The notes under the pieces are model-generated. The model did no database searches. It saw only the letters and a list, made by a program, of their open reading frames with translations, and was not told where the DNA came from. Position numbers and translations under genes: made by a program. Positions 1-8,366 of a DNA stretch of 64,000 nucleotides are shown one piece after another (position 1 is the first letter of the stretch; each line of letters begins with the position of its first letter). The stretch is from an uncultured Neglectibacter sp. (GTDB lineage: Bacteria > Bacillota > Clostridia > Oscillospirales > Acutalibacteraceae): positions 62,001-126,000 of the forward strand of contig CAMNSA010000006.1 in assembly GCA_946554335.1 (NCBI GenBank), given 5' to 3'.

Positions 1-1
1 C

Positions 2-1234
2 TGTGCGGCGCTGGAGCAGGGAATTTTGATCCTGACAGGAGGACCCGGCACCGGGAAAACCACTATTCTAAAGGGAATCATCCAAATCCTAAAGGAGATG
101 GGGGAGGTGGTGTTTCTGGCCGCTCCTACGGGGAGAGCCGCCAAACGCATGAGTGAGCTTACCGGGGAAGAGGCCAAAACCATTCACCGGATGCTTCAGG
201 TGGAGTGGGATGAGCAGGATCGCCCGGTATTCGCCAAAAACGAGCGGAACCCCCTGGAGTGCGACTGCCTGGTGATCGACGAGCTTTCCATGGTGGACAG
301 CTTCCTGTTTGAAAGCGTGCTTCGGGCGCTGCCTCTATCTTGTCGGCTGATTCTGGTGGGCGACAGCGATCAACTGCCCTCTGTCGGGGCGGGAAATGTG
401 CTGGGAGATCTGATCGCTTCCCGCCGGTTCCCAACGGTACAGCTCAAGGAGATCTTCCGGCAGTCCATGGAGAGCCTGATCGTACTGAATGCTCACCGCA
501 TTGTGGAGGGAAAGCAGCCGGAGCTTTTAAAACGGGATAATGATTTTTTCTTTATGCCTCAATCAGACCCTCAGCTTGCAGGCGACCTGATCGTCTCTCT
601 GTGCGCGAAACGCCTGCCGGCGAGCTACGGTTATTCCCCTGTGGGAGACATTCAGGTGCTGTGCCCCGGGCGTAAGGGAGAGCTGGGCACGGTGGAGCTC
701 AATAAGCGGCTGCGGGAAGCGGTGAATCCCAAAAGCCGGGAGAAAGCCGAGATCTCCATAGGCGGAGCTCTGTTCCGTCAGGGGGACAAGGTGATGCAGA
801 TCCGCAATAACTACGACCTTCCCTGGACGCGGGAGGACGGTACCGGCGGCCAGGGGATTTTTAACGGAGATATGGGCGTGATCACCCAGATCGACCGGGC
901 CGGAGGTGTTTTGCGGGTGCAGGTGGACGAAAAGGAGGTCCTTTACGACTTCGAGCACGCCGCCAACGAGCTGGAGGCTGCCTACGCGGTGACGGTCCAC
1001 AAGAGCCAGGGCAACGAGTTTACCGCCGTGGTGCTTCCGGTGCTGAAAACCCCTACGCAGCTGTGCTATCGGAATCTGCTTTACACCGCCGTCACCCGGG
1101 CCAAAAAGATTCTGATCCTGGTGGGCCGCCGGGAAGTGATCGCCCAAATGATCGAGAACGACCGGAAAACCCGGCGCTATACCGGCCTTTTGGGGTTCCT
1201 CAATGGGGCGGGCGAGGGAGAAAATATAAAATAG
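2..1234 (+). CDS. recD2: RecD2/YrrC-like ATP-dependent DNA helicase, 3' part
   Basis: The reading frame is open from the first base of the window, so the gene starts upstream; the first internal TTG is not the real start. Visible helicase motifs in order: Walker A (GGPGTGKT, near base 40), the Walker B-type DELSM box (near base 280), GDSDQLPSVGAG (motif III), and the C-terminal UvrD-like part with VTVHKSQGNEF and LLYTAVTRAK (motifs V and VI). This is the arrangement of superfamily 1B RecD2 enzymes, 5'-3' DNA helicases of Firmicutes that act without RecBC. The missing N-terminal part would hold the OB/HhH domains. A strong hairpin follows 18 bases after the stop. Sure of the family; the exact cellular role is from the family. 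Confidence 0.93.
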   Translation, partial: CAALEQGILILTGGPGTGKTTILKGIIQILKEMGEVVFLAAPTGRAAKRMSELTGEEAKTIHRMLQVEWDEQDRPVFAKNERNPLECDCLVIDELSMVDSFLFESVLRALPLSCRLILVGDSDQLPSVGAGNVLGDLIASRRFPTVQLKEIFRQSMESLIVLNAHRIVEGKQPELLKRDNDFFFMPQSDPQLAGDLIVSLCAKRLPASYGYSPVGDIQVLCPGRKGELGTVELNKRLREAVNPKSREKAEISIGGALFRQGDKVMQIRNNYDLPWTREDGTGGQGIFNGDMGVITQIDRAGGVLRVQVDEKEVLYDFEHAANELEAAYAVTVHKSQGNEFTAVVLPVLKTPTQLCYRNLLYTAVTRAKKILILVGRREVIAQMIENDRKTRRYTGLLGFLNGAGEGENIK

Positions 1235-1251
1235 AAATCTTTTTTCACTAT

Positions 1252-1297
1252 AAAAAGACCGTATCCGGAAAGCTGGGTTTCCCGGATACGGCCTTTT
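1252..1297. terminator. Bidirectional intrinsic terminator
   Basis: A 10-bp perfect stem (CCGTATCCGG / CCGGATACGG) is flanked by an A run on the left and a T run on the right, so it can end both recD2 (plus) and the zinc-ribbon gene (minus), which converge here. Confidence 0.9.
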
Positions 1298-1336
1298 CTG
1301 TGAAAGAGAAGAATGTTTGGAAGCTGAAAAGGAAGC

Positions 1337-3160
1337 TTATGCTCCGAAGTCCTTCGCGTCGCCGCTGACCTCGTAATTGTAGTTGTCCCGGCGGGCGCTC
1401 ACCACATCGTGGAAGAGCGTTTCCTCATCCTGATAGCCGTGCAGGCTCCAACCGTAGCCGGACAGCCAGAAGGTAGAGGAAAGATCCTTCTCTGAAAGGT
1501 AGTGAAGCGTCCCGTCAGGCAGCTTGAACAGTCCCTTAAAGCTGATGGGGAAGTAGGCTTCGCTGACCTTTTTCCCATCCTTCAGCACATTGGTCTTGTA
1601 GATGATTACGAGAGAATTATTCTCCCGGAGATCGTCGCCTTGAGCCTTTGCGGTAAGCAGGTACTCGCCCAGCAGGGTGACCTTTTCCGTTTTGAGTGAA
1701 TCGGGATAGCTCTTGGACACCGCGCTTGTCACCAGATCCTCTGCCCGGTCGATCAGAGGCTTGAGATCCTCTTCTGTAAGGTCAGAATACTGTTTGAGTT
1801 CCGGCACGGTATCGTATTTTTCGAAGCCATCGCCTGCTTCGCCGGTGTACCGGTCCGCGCCGGCGGTAATAATAGCGTCATAAGCCGAATAGGGATTGTT
1901 GAAGCCGAAGGTGGAGTAGCTGCCGTCTCCCAGGGGAGAATTTCCAACGATCTCGCCGGTACCGTCACAGGAGATTTTTCCATCTTTGAAGAGTACATTG
2001 CGGAAATAGACAGGAAAATATACTACGGTGTCCGGGAATCCGCCTTTGTTGTTGGAGGCGACGGCGCGCAGAACACAGTAGAAAATATTGGCGGCGCTGC
2101 CATCAACATTTTCCTTTGCCAGCAGAAAGGCGTAGCCGGCATATTCCAGCGTTCCCAGTTTACTTCCGTTGTTGTAGTGGGACGCTGCCTGGGCGCGGAT
2201 GAGATCCTCTGCCTCCTTCTTGGTCCAGGAGAGGAATTCCTCGTCCATGTCCTGATAGCCTGTCACATATTCCGCAAGCCCGGAGACCGTAAAGGATTTA
2301 GAGGTTTCCTGAACCAGATAACCCTCGGCGGCCGGATTGTAACCTTCCGGGATTTCCAGGGTGGCGGTGACCGTGTCGCCGTTGGAGAGATTTTCCGTCT
2401 TATCCAGCTTTACCGTTGCGAGGTTCAGCTGGGGCGCGTTTTCCGCATACCGATAGCTGGCGGTGCCAAAGGGAGAGATTCCTTCAAAGCTCACCTCCAG
2501 GCTGTCCAAAGGCGAAATCTTCTGGGGCTCCGCCAGTCCTTCTACGGTAAAGGAGGCCTCTTCGCCGGAGAATTTAATATGAAACTGGCTGATAAGCTCG
2601 TTCTGATAGCTGATTTTGGTAACGACCTTATCGCCGTTGGAGAGATTCTCCGCATAGAGCGGATCCAGGCGTAGGGCTTGCCGGCATGCGATGTATTGCG
2701 GGGAGAGGGACACGGAGTCTACATCCATATGCAGCGCCTTGGCGACTGCGGCGTCAAATTTGTTTGTGTCGAGAGAGATGTGAGCGCTTCCCGCTGTGTT
2801 ATAGCCGGAAAACTCCGCCTGAAGCATTTTGTCCAGCGCAATGGTTTTCGGCTGAGCAAGCACCACAATTAAAATGATCAAAAGGACCAGGACTGCACCG
2901 GCTATTCCCCAAAGCTTCTTGCTTTTCAGCCAAGGCTTTATCGCGGTCAGAGCCTTTTGCGCGGGCGCCGTATTCTGTGCAGACGGCCCGGATACCGCAT
3001 TAGGGCTATCTGAAGCTGGGGAAAAGGGAGGAGGCGTTTCGGCGTTTTGCTGTTGGGAAGCGGCAGCCTGATTAAGGCAGCTTTGCGCCACCGGGGTTCC
3101 GCACTGCGGGCAGACCGTCAGATTGTCGTCCATTTTTGTACCGCATTTTTTACAAAACAT
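1337..3160 (-). CDS. Zinc-ribbon membrane-anchored protein of unknown function
   Basis: 607 residues. The N-terminus is a zinc ribbon with two CxxC pairs (CKKCG...CPQCG, residues 3-20), then a Pro/Ser/Ala/Gln-rich linker to about residue 75, a Lys-flanked membrane helix (about 82-103, GIAGAVLVLLIILIVVLA), and a roughly 500-residue outer domain. I recognise no catalytic motif in the outer part. The sequence LSNGDKV/LSNGDTV occurs twice (near residues 173 and 257), a sign of an internal duplication. The start is set by AAGGAGA six bases upstream of ATG. It lies 92 bases downstream of the sigma-factor gene on the same strand and may be part of its regulon. Related zinc_ribbon_2 membrane proteins are common in Clostridia and uncharacterised. 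Function unknown. Confidence 0.85.
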   Translation of the reverse strand: MFCKKCGTKMDDNLTVCPQCGTPVAQSCLNQAAASQQQNAETPPPFSPASDSPNAVSGPSAQNTAPAQKALTAIKPWLKSKKLWGIAGAVLVLLIILIVVLAQPKTIALDKMLQAEFSGYNTAGSAHISLDTNKFDAAVAKALHMDVDSVSLSPQYIACRQALRLDPLYAENLSNGDKVVTKISYQNELISQFHIKFSGEEASFTVEGLAEPQKISPLDSLEVSFEGISPFGTASYRYAENAPQLNLATVKLDKTENLSNGDTVTATLEIPEGYNPAAEGYLVQETSKSFTVSGLAEYVTGYQDMDEEFLSWTKKEAEDLIRAQAASHYNNGSKLGTLEYAGYAFLLAKENVDGSAANIFYCVLRAVASNNKGGFPDTVVYFPVYFRNVLFKDGKISCDGTGEIVGNSPLGDGSYSTFGFNNPYSAYDAIITAGADRYTGEAGDGFEKYDTVPELKQYSDLTEEDLKPLIDRAEDLVTSAVSKSYPDSLKTEKVTLLGEYLLTAKAQGDDLRENNSLVIIYKTNVLKDGKKVSEAYFPISFKGLFKLPDGTLHYLSEKDLSSTFWLSGYGWSLHGYQDEETLFHDVVSARRDNYNYEVSGDAKDFGA

Positions 3161-3252
3161 GTTTCATTCTCCTTATTCATGATCTGTTTTTTTATGTCTT
3201 CGCGTTCCGTTTAAAAACGCAGCGCGTTGTTTGAATCGGTCAAGCTCCTGCC

Positions 3253-4734
3253 TTATCCGAGAAATTCCAGGGGTTCCCGGTTCTGTAACTGTAGGGGGAA
3301 TATTTCGACATTTTCCGCCTCAAAGCGGTGCGCGTCTTCATCTCCCATGGTAAATTCCAGCTCCGGGTCTTTGCTTTCCACAACGGTCCCGTTCTCCAGG
3401 GTCACCCGCCAGATGGATTCCGCGCCGCTCATACGCATCAGCTCGTGACGGTATAAACCGGGAGCCTCTTTGGGAATATGGATAGTGTCGCTTAAAAAGC
3501 TTCCGGAGGCTTTTTGGGTCGTATAGCCATCTCCGGTGCGCTCTCCCTGATAGATATGCCAGAAGGAATATCTCATTGCATCCACCGTGAACTGCGCCCC
3601 CACGATCAGCTCCTGGACGCCGTCGCTGTCCATATCGTAAAGAAAATAGTGATAGCCCTCTATGGGAGCGCCTTCGGGAAGCTCGGGAAAACCAAAATCA
3701 GGGTCGCCCTGCTCCACGCTGTCCAGCACCTGCTCAAAGGCCTGGGAAAGAGAGAACTGTTCCGCCTCTGCCTGAGAGGGCGCTTCCGAAGAGATTGGCT
3801 CCGTCGCAGACGCCGCCGGGGAAGCTTCCGTCAGGGTGGATGGCCCAGAGACAAGGAGCGTCTGAGAGGATGTCGGCTCAGCCGGAAATACCTTGGGCAC
3901 CAGGATCGCCGCTCCCGCGGCACAGACCAAAACGCCCGCCAAAGCTGTGGCAGCGGCCTTTCCGGCCGCTGTTTTGAAAAAGACCTTTCCGGCTTTTTTT
4001 GCGGCCTTTCCGGAAACCTCCAGAGCTTTTTTCCCCGGTGCGGAAGGCGCTTTTGCCGGAATGGGCTCTTTTGTGGGGAGAGGCGCTTTTAACGAAAGGG
4101 GAGGGAGCATGGCCTTTTCCGAATTCATCAGACACAAAAGCAGGGAGATGGGAGCGAATCCGTAGAAATCGCAGCCCTTTTTCTTCAGCTCCTCCGCTTT
4201 CTTTTCCAGCGCTCTCCTGCCGTAAAGGAGACGGGATTTCACCGTGTTTTCCGGAATTTCCAAAGCTCCTGCGATCTCCCGAATCTTCTGTCCGTCCAGG
4301 TAGTACATCAGAACGCAGAGACGCTGTTCATCGGAAAGAGTGTCGATCATTTCCCGTACCAGGCGTCCGGTCTCCTCCACGGAATAATTGGCCTCCGGCT
4401 GGCTTTGAATGTCCTCGTCCTCAATCTCTTCAAAAAGGACTTCACCCTCTTCCGTCTGGGAAAACAGCAGGGGAGATTTTTTGGCAAGGGCATTTTTTGC
4501 GCAATTCGCCACGATTCGCCCAAGCCAGGCAGGAAAGGTTTCCGGATCCTTTAGATTGGGAAGAGCTTTCCAGGCCTTCAGGTAGGCATCCTGCAAAATG
4601 TCTTCCGCGCTGTCCGCGTTTTTCATGTATTTCAGCGCCAGATAGTACATGCTTTGATGAGTGACCTCATACAGAAAGGCAAATGCCTTCTCGTCGCCCT
4701 CTATGGCGCTGGTTACTGCCGGGGTATATGTCAT
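3253..4734 (-). CDS. ECF sigma factor fused to a transmembrane helix and extracellular domain
   Basis: 493 residues from the ATG at 4734, which has GGAGGAGG about nine bases upstream; longer in-frame readings have no such site. Sigma-70 region 2 spans about 20-87 (core LYEVTHQSMYYLALKYMKNA, then AEDILQDAYLKAW), an acidic linker follows, and region 4 spans about 124-178 with helix-turn-helix IREIAGALEIPENTVKSRL. Unlike a plain ECF factor (about 180 residues), it goes on with a Lys/Ala/Pro linker, a single membrane helix (about 258-283) and about 200 outer residues that include a calcium-loop-like stretch DMDSDGVQELIVG. The membrane part may hold the factor until a signal arrives, as an anti-sigma factor would; that is inference. 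It overlaps the upstream 47-aa ORF by 4 bases (ATGA). Confidence 0.88.
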   Translation of the reverse strand: MTYTPAVTSAIEGDEKAFAFLYEVTHQSMYYLALKYMKNADSAEDILQDAYLKAWKALPNLKDPETFPAWLGRIVANCAKNALAKKSPLLFSQTEEGEVLFEEIEDEDIQSQPEANYSVEETGRLVREMIDTLSDEQRLCVLMYYLDGQKIREIAGALEIPENTVKSRLLYGRRALEKKAEELKKKGCDFYGFAPISLLLCLMNSEKAMLPPLSLKAPLPTKEPIPAKAPSAPGKKALEVSGKAAKKAGKVFFKTAAGKAAATALAGVLVCAAGAAILVPKVFPAEPTSSQTLLVSGPSTLTEASPAASATEPISSEAPSQAEAEQFSLSQAFEQVLDSVEQGDPDFGFPELPEGAPIEGYHYFLYDMDSDGVQELIVGAQFTVDAMRYSFWHIYQGERTGDGYTTQKASGSFLSDTIHIPKEAPGLYRHELMRMSGAESIWRVTLENGTVVESKDPELEFTMGDEDAHRFEAENVEIFPLQLQNREPLEFLG

Positions 4735-4874
4735 TTTTGTGTTTCCTCCTCCTTTTTCCGTTTCAGCACCGCCTGAAAGATCTTTTCTTTCTCTCCCTCG
4801 CTGAGCTTTGTCTGCGAGCGTTCCCTGTGGAGAAGGGAGAGAAACCAGGCGATAACACTGCCGCGCTTTTTCAT
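4731..4874 (-). CDS. 47-aa small protein translationally coupled to the sigma factor
   Basis: The frame encodes 47 residues, MKKRGSVIAWFLSLLHRER at the start and a Lys/Glu-rich tail (KRKKEEETQK). It has a good SD (AGGAGGCG, seven bases before ATG), lies just downstream of an ECF-type promoter, and its TGA overlaps the sigma-factor ATG in ATGA, a typical coupling arrangement. The segment around residues 7-15 is a short amphipathic or hydrophobic stretch, too short for a full membrane helix. I do not recognise the family. The position suggests a small regulator or a leader ORF for the sigma factor. Confidence 0.65.
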   Translation of the reverse strand: MKKRGSVIAWFLSLLHRERSQTKLSEGEKEKIFQAVLKRKKEEETQK

Positions 4875-4925
4875 AATTGTCGCCTCCTGCCTGTCGGTCG
4901 AAGAGTTCCGACCCTTGGGTTACAC

Positions 4926-4957
4926 TATTCAGACAGCGGAGAGAGGAAAAAGGTTTT
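4926..4957 (-). promoter_or_regulatory. Putative ECF-sigma (autoregulatory) promoter
   Basis: Read on the minus strand, a -35-like AAAACCTTTTT is followed about 16 bases later by GTCTGAATA, close to the AAC-type -35 and CGTC/GTCTAATA-type -10 boxes that Firmicute ECF factors recognise. It lies about 50 bases before the small ORF and the sigma gene, as expected for autoregulation. Recognition by this sigma factor is inference. Confidence 0.55.
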
Positions 4958-5064
4958 AACTTTTTAAAAAATTTTTTTAAAGAGGGAAATAACTTAAAAA
5001 ATTCTATCACAAAAGATGATGTGAATCAATCTGTGGGAAAAGTTTTCTTCTCTCCTTTCCGTGA

Positions 5065-5167
5065 TTGACAAAACCGGAAGGGCAAGGTACTATAGAGGCA
5101 GGCTTTTCATTTTTACGATCCGCTCTCAGGGTTTTGGGTTGTGCTTTCCGGCTTTGCGTGCTATAAT
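5065..5167 (+). promoter_or_regulatory. Tandem promoters upstream of the MATE gene
   Basis: P1 is TTGACA (5065-5070), a 17-base spacer, and TACTAT (5088-5093). P2 is an extended -10, TGCTATAAT (5159-5167), with a weak -35 (TTGTGC, 5139-5144) at 17 bases. Together with the minus-strand ECF-type promoter they occupy the 370-base gap between the sigma locus and the exporter; nothing else was seen there. Confidence 0.7.
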
Positions 5168-5243
5168 GGTTGAATTGGCAACTATTATAGGGAATCAGGT
5201 GAATGGTTTGCATTTTATCAATCCGGAAAAAATCTGCCGGGGC

Positions 5244-6596
5244 ATGCAGATGGGAGAGATCCCTTCCGAGAGGACCATTGTAAAAACCGCTTTGAATATC
5301 GCGTGGCCCTCTGTGCTGGAATCTTTCTTTGTGAGTTTGGCAGGCATGGTGGACACTATTATGGTGGGTTCTTTGGGCTCCTATGCCATTGCGGCGGTGG
5401 GGCTTACGGTGCAGCCCAAGTTTCTGTGCCTCGCCCTGTTCCTTTCCATGAATGTGGCGGTGAGCGCCATCGTAGCCAGAAGAAAGGGCTCCGGCGACCG
5501 GGAAAGCGCCAACCGTGTGGTGAGAATGCTCCTCCTTTTTACTATCATCCTCAATTTGCTGATCAGCGCTTTGATCGTCGCCTTCGCGAGCCCGATCGTG
5601 GCCATGATGGGTTCCAAGCCGGACACTCATGAGTACGCGGTGGAGTATTTGAGGATCGTAGTGGGCGGTTCCATTTTTTCCGTGATCTCTCTGATGCTCA
5701 ACGCCGCTCAGCGGGGAGCGGGAAACACCCGGATCGCCATGACTACCAACATCATTTCCAATGCGGTGAACGTGCTGTTCAATTACCTTTTGATTGGCGG
5801 CAACTTCGGCTTTCCCGCCCTGGGGATCAGAGGGGCGGCCATCGCCACGGTGCTGGGCACGGTCTGCGCCTGTGTTTTAAGCATTGCCTCCGTGATGCAC
5901 AAGGACGGGTTTATCTATCTTCGTTCTGTCAAGGGCTGGATCGCCGACCGCTACAGTATTCGTTCCCTTTTCAATGTGGGCTCCAGCGCCTTTGTGGAAC
6001 AGATCTGTTTGAGGATCGGTTTCCTGCTCTTTTCCATGACGGTGGCCCATTTGGGCACCACTGAGCTGGCCGCTCACCAGATCGGCGCCAATATGATGAG
6101 TATGTCTTTTGCTTTCGGAGACGGCTTTTCGGTAGCCTCCGTGACGCTGATCGGTCAGAGCCTGGGGAAAAAGCGGCCGGATATGGCGAAAATTTACGGC
6201 AATGTCTGCCAGAAGACGGGCCTGCTTTGCGCCTGTGTGGTCTCGACCATCTATTTCTTCTTCGGCAGGGGAATTTATTCCATCTACACGGATGACCCGC
6301 TGATCCTCGATTATGGCTCTATGATCATGCGTATTTTGAGCGTGGTGCTCTTTTTCCAGATCGAACAGGTGGTATTTTTCGGTTGTCTGCGCGGGGCGGG
6401 AGACACCCGTTTCACGGCGATGGTGTCCCTGCTGAGCGTCACCTGTATCCGCCCGGGTGTGAGCTGGCTTCTGTGCTATCCTCTAGGCTTTGGATTGATC
6501 GGCGCGTGGCTGGGCACTGCCTGCGATCAGATCGTGCGGTTCTTTTTGAGCTTCCTTCGCTTCCGAAAGGGGAACTGGACGAAGCTGAAGCTTTAA
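5244..6596 (+). CDS. MATE family multidrug/metabolite exporter
   Basis: 450 residues from ATG 5244, the usual MATE length. About 12 hydrophobic segments, the repeated six-helix halves, and family landmarks such as SLAGMVDTIMVG in helix 1 and LNAAQRGAGNTRIAM in the first half, mirrored by FGCLRGAGDTRFTAM in the second half. MATE proteins export cationic drugs or metabolites with Na+ or H+ antiport across the cytoplasmic membrane. The start is uncertain: GTG 5199, preceded by AGGGA, would add 15 residues; starts further upstream would lie over the P2 -10 box and are unlikely. Substrate unknown. The EEP-family gene follows after 57 bases and is probably cotranscribed. Confidence 0.9.
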   Translation: MQMGEIPSERTIVKTALNIAWPSVLESFFVSLAGMVDTIMVGSLGSYAIAAVGLTVQPKFLCLALFLSMNVAVSAIVARRKGSGDRESANRVVRMLLLFTIILNLLISALIVAFASPIVAMMGSKPDTHEYAVEYLRIVVGGSIFSVISLMLNAAQRGAGNTRIAMTTNIISNAVNVLFNYLLIGGNFGFPALGIRGAAIATVLGTVCACVLSIASVMHKDGFIYLRSVKGWIADRYSIRSLFNVGSSAFVEQICLRIGFLLFSMTVAHLGTTELAAHQIGANMMSMSFAFGDGFSVASVTLIGQSLGKKRPDMAKIYGNVCQKTGLLCACVVSTIYFFFGRGIYSIYTDDPLILDYGSMIMRILSVVLFFQIEQVVFFGCLRGAGDTRFTAMVSLLSVTCIRPGVSWLLCYPLGFGLIGAWLGTACDQIVRFFLSFLRFRKGNWTKLKL

Positions 6597-6653
6597 ACAT
6601 AAAAAAGTTTTCAGAAAAAGAGAACGAGTTTAAGGGGAAAGAGGTTATTCACC

Positions 6654-7442
6654 ATGAAAAAAGAGCTTTGCCTGGTCAGCTTTAATCTGCGGTGCCTGTT
6701 TTATGGGGACGGAATCAATTCCTTCGTCCACCGCGCCGGCATGATCCTTCACAAGATCGATGAAAGGCGTCCGGATGTGATCTGCTTTCAGGAGGCGACC
6801 GGAGAGATCGTTCCATTTTTAAAGAAGCACTTGCCGGAGTATGAGCTGCATTTCCGGGGAAGAAATGCAGATTTGGGAGGCGAGGGCCTGTGCGCCGCTT
6901 TAAACAAAAGCACTGCCCAGCTTTTTGACGCCGATATCTTCTGGCTTTCTCCCACCCCCTTTGTGCCTGGCTCCCGTTTTGAAAGTCAAAGCGATTGTCC
7001 CCGTATCTGCCAAAGTCTGTCAGTGCGCCTGGATGGCGGCATCGTTTTCAGGCTCTATCACACGCACCTGGATCATATCAGCGATGAAGCGCGGATCCTG
7101 GGGATCCGTCAGGTGATGGCGAGGGTGAGCAAGGACCGGGAAAAGGGAGAAGACCCTCTGTTTATCCTGGGCGACTTCAACGCTCTTCCCGGCAGCAGGA
7201 CCATCGAGTTCTGCGATGAGTTTCGGGAAGTGAAGATCAAAGACCTGACCCGGGAAAGCGGCGGAACCTTCCACGACTTCGGGCGAAACCGGGAGCCTGA
7301 AAAGATCGATTATATCTACACCGACCTGCGCACGGCCGCCTGCCCTCACACAGTAGGGCTTTGGAAGGATACGGATTCGGGCATCTACCTTTCCGACCAC
7401 TACCCGGTAGAACTGAAAATATCTCTGGGCGACCGGGCGTAG
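6654..7442 (+). CDS. Endonuclease/exonuclease/phosphatase (EEP) family hydrolase
   Basis: 262 residues. EEP-fold motifs are present in order: SFNLRC near the N-terminus, the metal-binding CFQEA (E of QE), GDFNALPGS (D/N catalytic pair) and the C-terminal SDHYPV catalytic His. No signal peptide, so probably cytoplasmic. The family covers phosphodiesterases and phosphomonoesterases such as sphingomyelinase-like and inositol-phosphatase-like enzymes; the substrate cannot be told from the sequence. GGGAAAGAGG precedes the ATG. A terminator follows at 7474, so the MATE-EEP pair forms a unit. Confidence 0.85.
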   Translation: MKKELCLVSFNLRCLFYGDGINSFVHRAGMILHKIDERRPDVICFQEATGEIVPFLKKHLPEYELHFRGRNADLGGEGLCAALNKSTAQLFDADIFWLSPTPFVPGSRFESQSDCPRICQSLSVRLDGGIVFRLYHTHLDHISDEARILGIRQVMARVSKDREKGEDPLFILGDFNALPGSRTIEFCDEFREVKIKDLTRESGGTFHDFGRNREPEKIDYIYTDLRTAACPHTVGLWKDTDSGIYLSDHYPVELKISLGDRA

Positions 7443-7473
7443 ACTGATATAAAACAGAACAGAAAGCTGAAAG

Positions 7474-7525
7474 AAACAGGCGTCTTTGAAAAGGATTTTT
7501 CTTTTCGGACGCCTGTTTTCCTTTT
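7474..7525 (+). terminator. Intrinsic terminator after the EEP gene
   Basis: An 11-bp perfect stem, AAACAGGCGTC / GACGCCTGTTT, is followed by TCCTTTT. Confidence 0.85.
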
Positions 7526-7549
7526 GCAAAAAAATGAAAAAATTGTCAT

Positions 7550-7578
7550 TCATAAGCCGGAGGGATTTTGTCAAAATA
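7550..7578 (+). promoter_or_regulatory. Possible forespore (sigma-G-like) promoter of the SASP gene
   Basis: TCATA, a 17-base spacer and CAAAATA resemble the sigma-G pattern (GHATR and CATWHTA), with one mismatch in each box. SASP genes are normally transcribed by sigma-G. The match is imperfect, so this is a suggestion only. Confidence 0.35.
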
Positions 7579-7626
7579 CTTAATGCAAACGCAAAAACCA
7601 AAAAACTTTTGAAGGAGAAAAAAGCA

Positions 7627-7818
7627 ATGAAGAGCAATTCTGTTATGGTGCCCGAAGCTAAGGAAGCCATGAACCGCTTCAAGATGGAGTCTGCCTCTGA
7701 GGTCGGCGTAAGCCTGAAGCAGGGCTACAACGGTGATCTTACCTCCCGTCAGGCCGGATCTATCGGCGGCCAGATGGTGAAGAAGATGATCGAGAGCTAC
7801 GAAAAGGGCATGAAGTAA
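7627..7818 (+). CDS. Alpha/beta-type small acid-soluble spore protein (SASP)
   Basis: 63 residues from the ATG with AAGGAG upstream. The C-terminal half, LTSRQAGSIGGQMVKKMIES, is the SASP DNA-binding helix-turn-helix signature, and FKMESASEVGV matches the germination-protease site region (E followed by a small residue). These proteins coat and protect spore DNA and are degraded by GPR at germination. The gene shows that the organism forms endospores. An in-frame extension to 7486 runs through the upstream terminator and promoter and is not real. It is monocistronic between two terminators. Confidence 0.95.
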   Translation: MKSNSVMVPEAKEAMNRFKMESASEVGVSLKQGYNGDLTSRQAGSIGGQMVKKMIESYEKGMK

Positions 7819-7833
7819 GAAGCCTTTTTGGAG

Positions 7834-7867
7834 AAAAGCCCGGCCGGGAATTCCCGGCCGGGCTTTT
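7834..7867. terminator. Bidirectional terminator between SASP and BofC-like gene
   Basis: A near-perfect palindrome with A and T ends (AAAAGCCCGGCCGGG, AATT, mirrored) lies between convergent genes. Confidence 0.9.
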
Positions 7868-7869
7868 CC

Positions 7870-8286
7870 TTATCGGTAGTCCTCTAAAATCGATTTCACT
7901 TCACTGAGGCTCTTTGCCGTGATCCCGCTGCGAAGCAGGTCGATATCCGCTTTTGGAAGCAGGGAGACCTGTACCTCAGAAGTGAGAATGGGAGAGGGGT
8001 CATTATTTTTGAATACGCCGATTTTTCCTTCATACACTGTAATCAGGTAGTGATCCCTCTGAGGCTCGGCGGGCGCTCCTGCTTCCCGGGTTTCTTGACT
8101 TGAGGAAGGCTTTGGGGTATAATCAATTATACTGTTTATACTGTTTTGTTGTGTAGATTCGGGAAGAGCCGCTTGTGTTTCCCGCTTGAGAGAGAGGGAG
8201 GCCGCGGTGATCACCAGCGCGGTCACAGCGGTAATGGACAAGACTAGGATCGTTTTTTTACTGTTTTTAAAGTTGCTGCCATTCAA
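7870..8286 (-). CDS. BofC C-terminal-domain-like membrane-anchored protein
   Basis: 138 residues. An N-terminal membrane helix (about 13-33) is followed by a Ser/Pro/Gln/Glu-rich linker and a C-terminal domain (about 80-138) with YLITVYEGKIGVF and LPKADIDLLRSGI, the pattern I associate with the BofC C-terminal domain. BofC of Bacillus is a secreted forespore protein controlling SpoIVB and pro-sigma-K processing. The match is from memory of the family and the protein is shorter than Bacillus BofC at its N-terminus. The neighbouring SASP gene fits a sporulation role. It is divergent from the PBP gene. Confidence 0.55.
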   Translation of the reverse strand: MNGSNFKNSKKTILVLSITAVTALVITAASLSLKRETQAALPESTQQNSINSIIDYTPKPSSSQETREAGAPAEPQRDHYLITVYEGKIGVFKNNDPSPILTSEVQVSLLPKADIDLLRSGITAKSLSEVKSILEDYR

Positions 8287-8366
8287 AAATCATCACCTCG
8301 GTTTTAGTATGAGGCGCTTTGCCCCATCCTATACCGGGACGGCTTCAGGATAGAAGGAGGATCGCT

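Noticed and set aside
5061-5243. Longer N-terminus for the MATE protein from GTG 5061
   Set aside because: It would cover two promoters and adds a stretch unlike the family.
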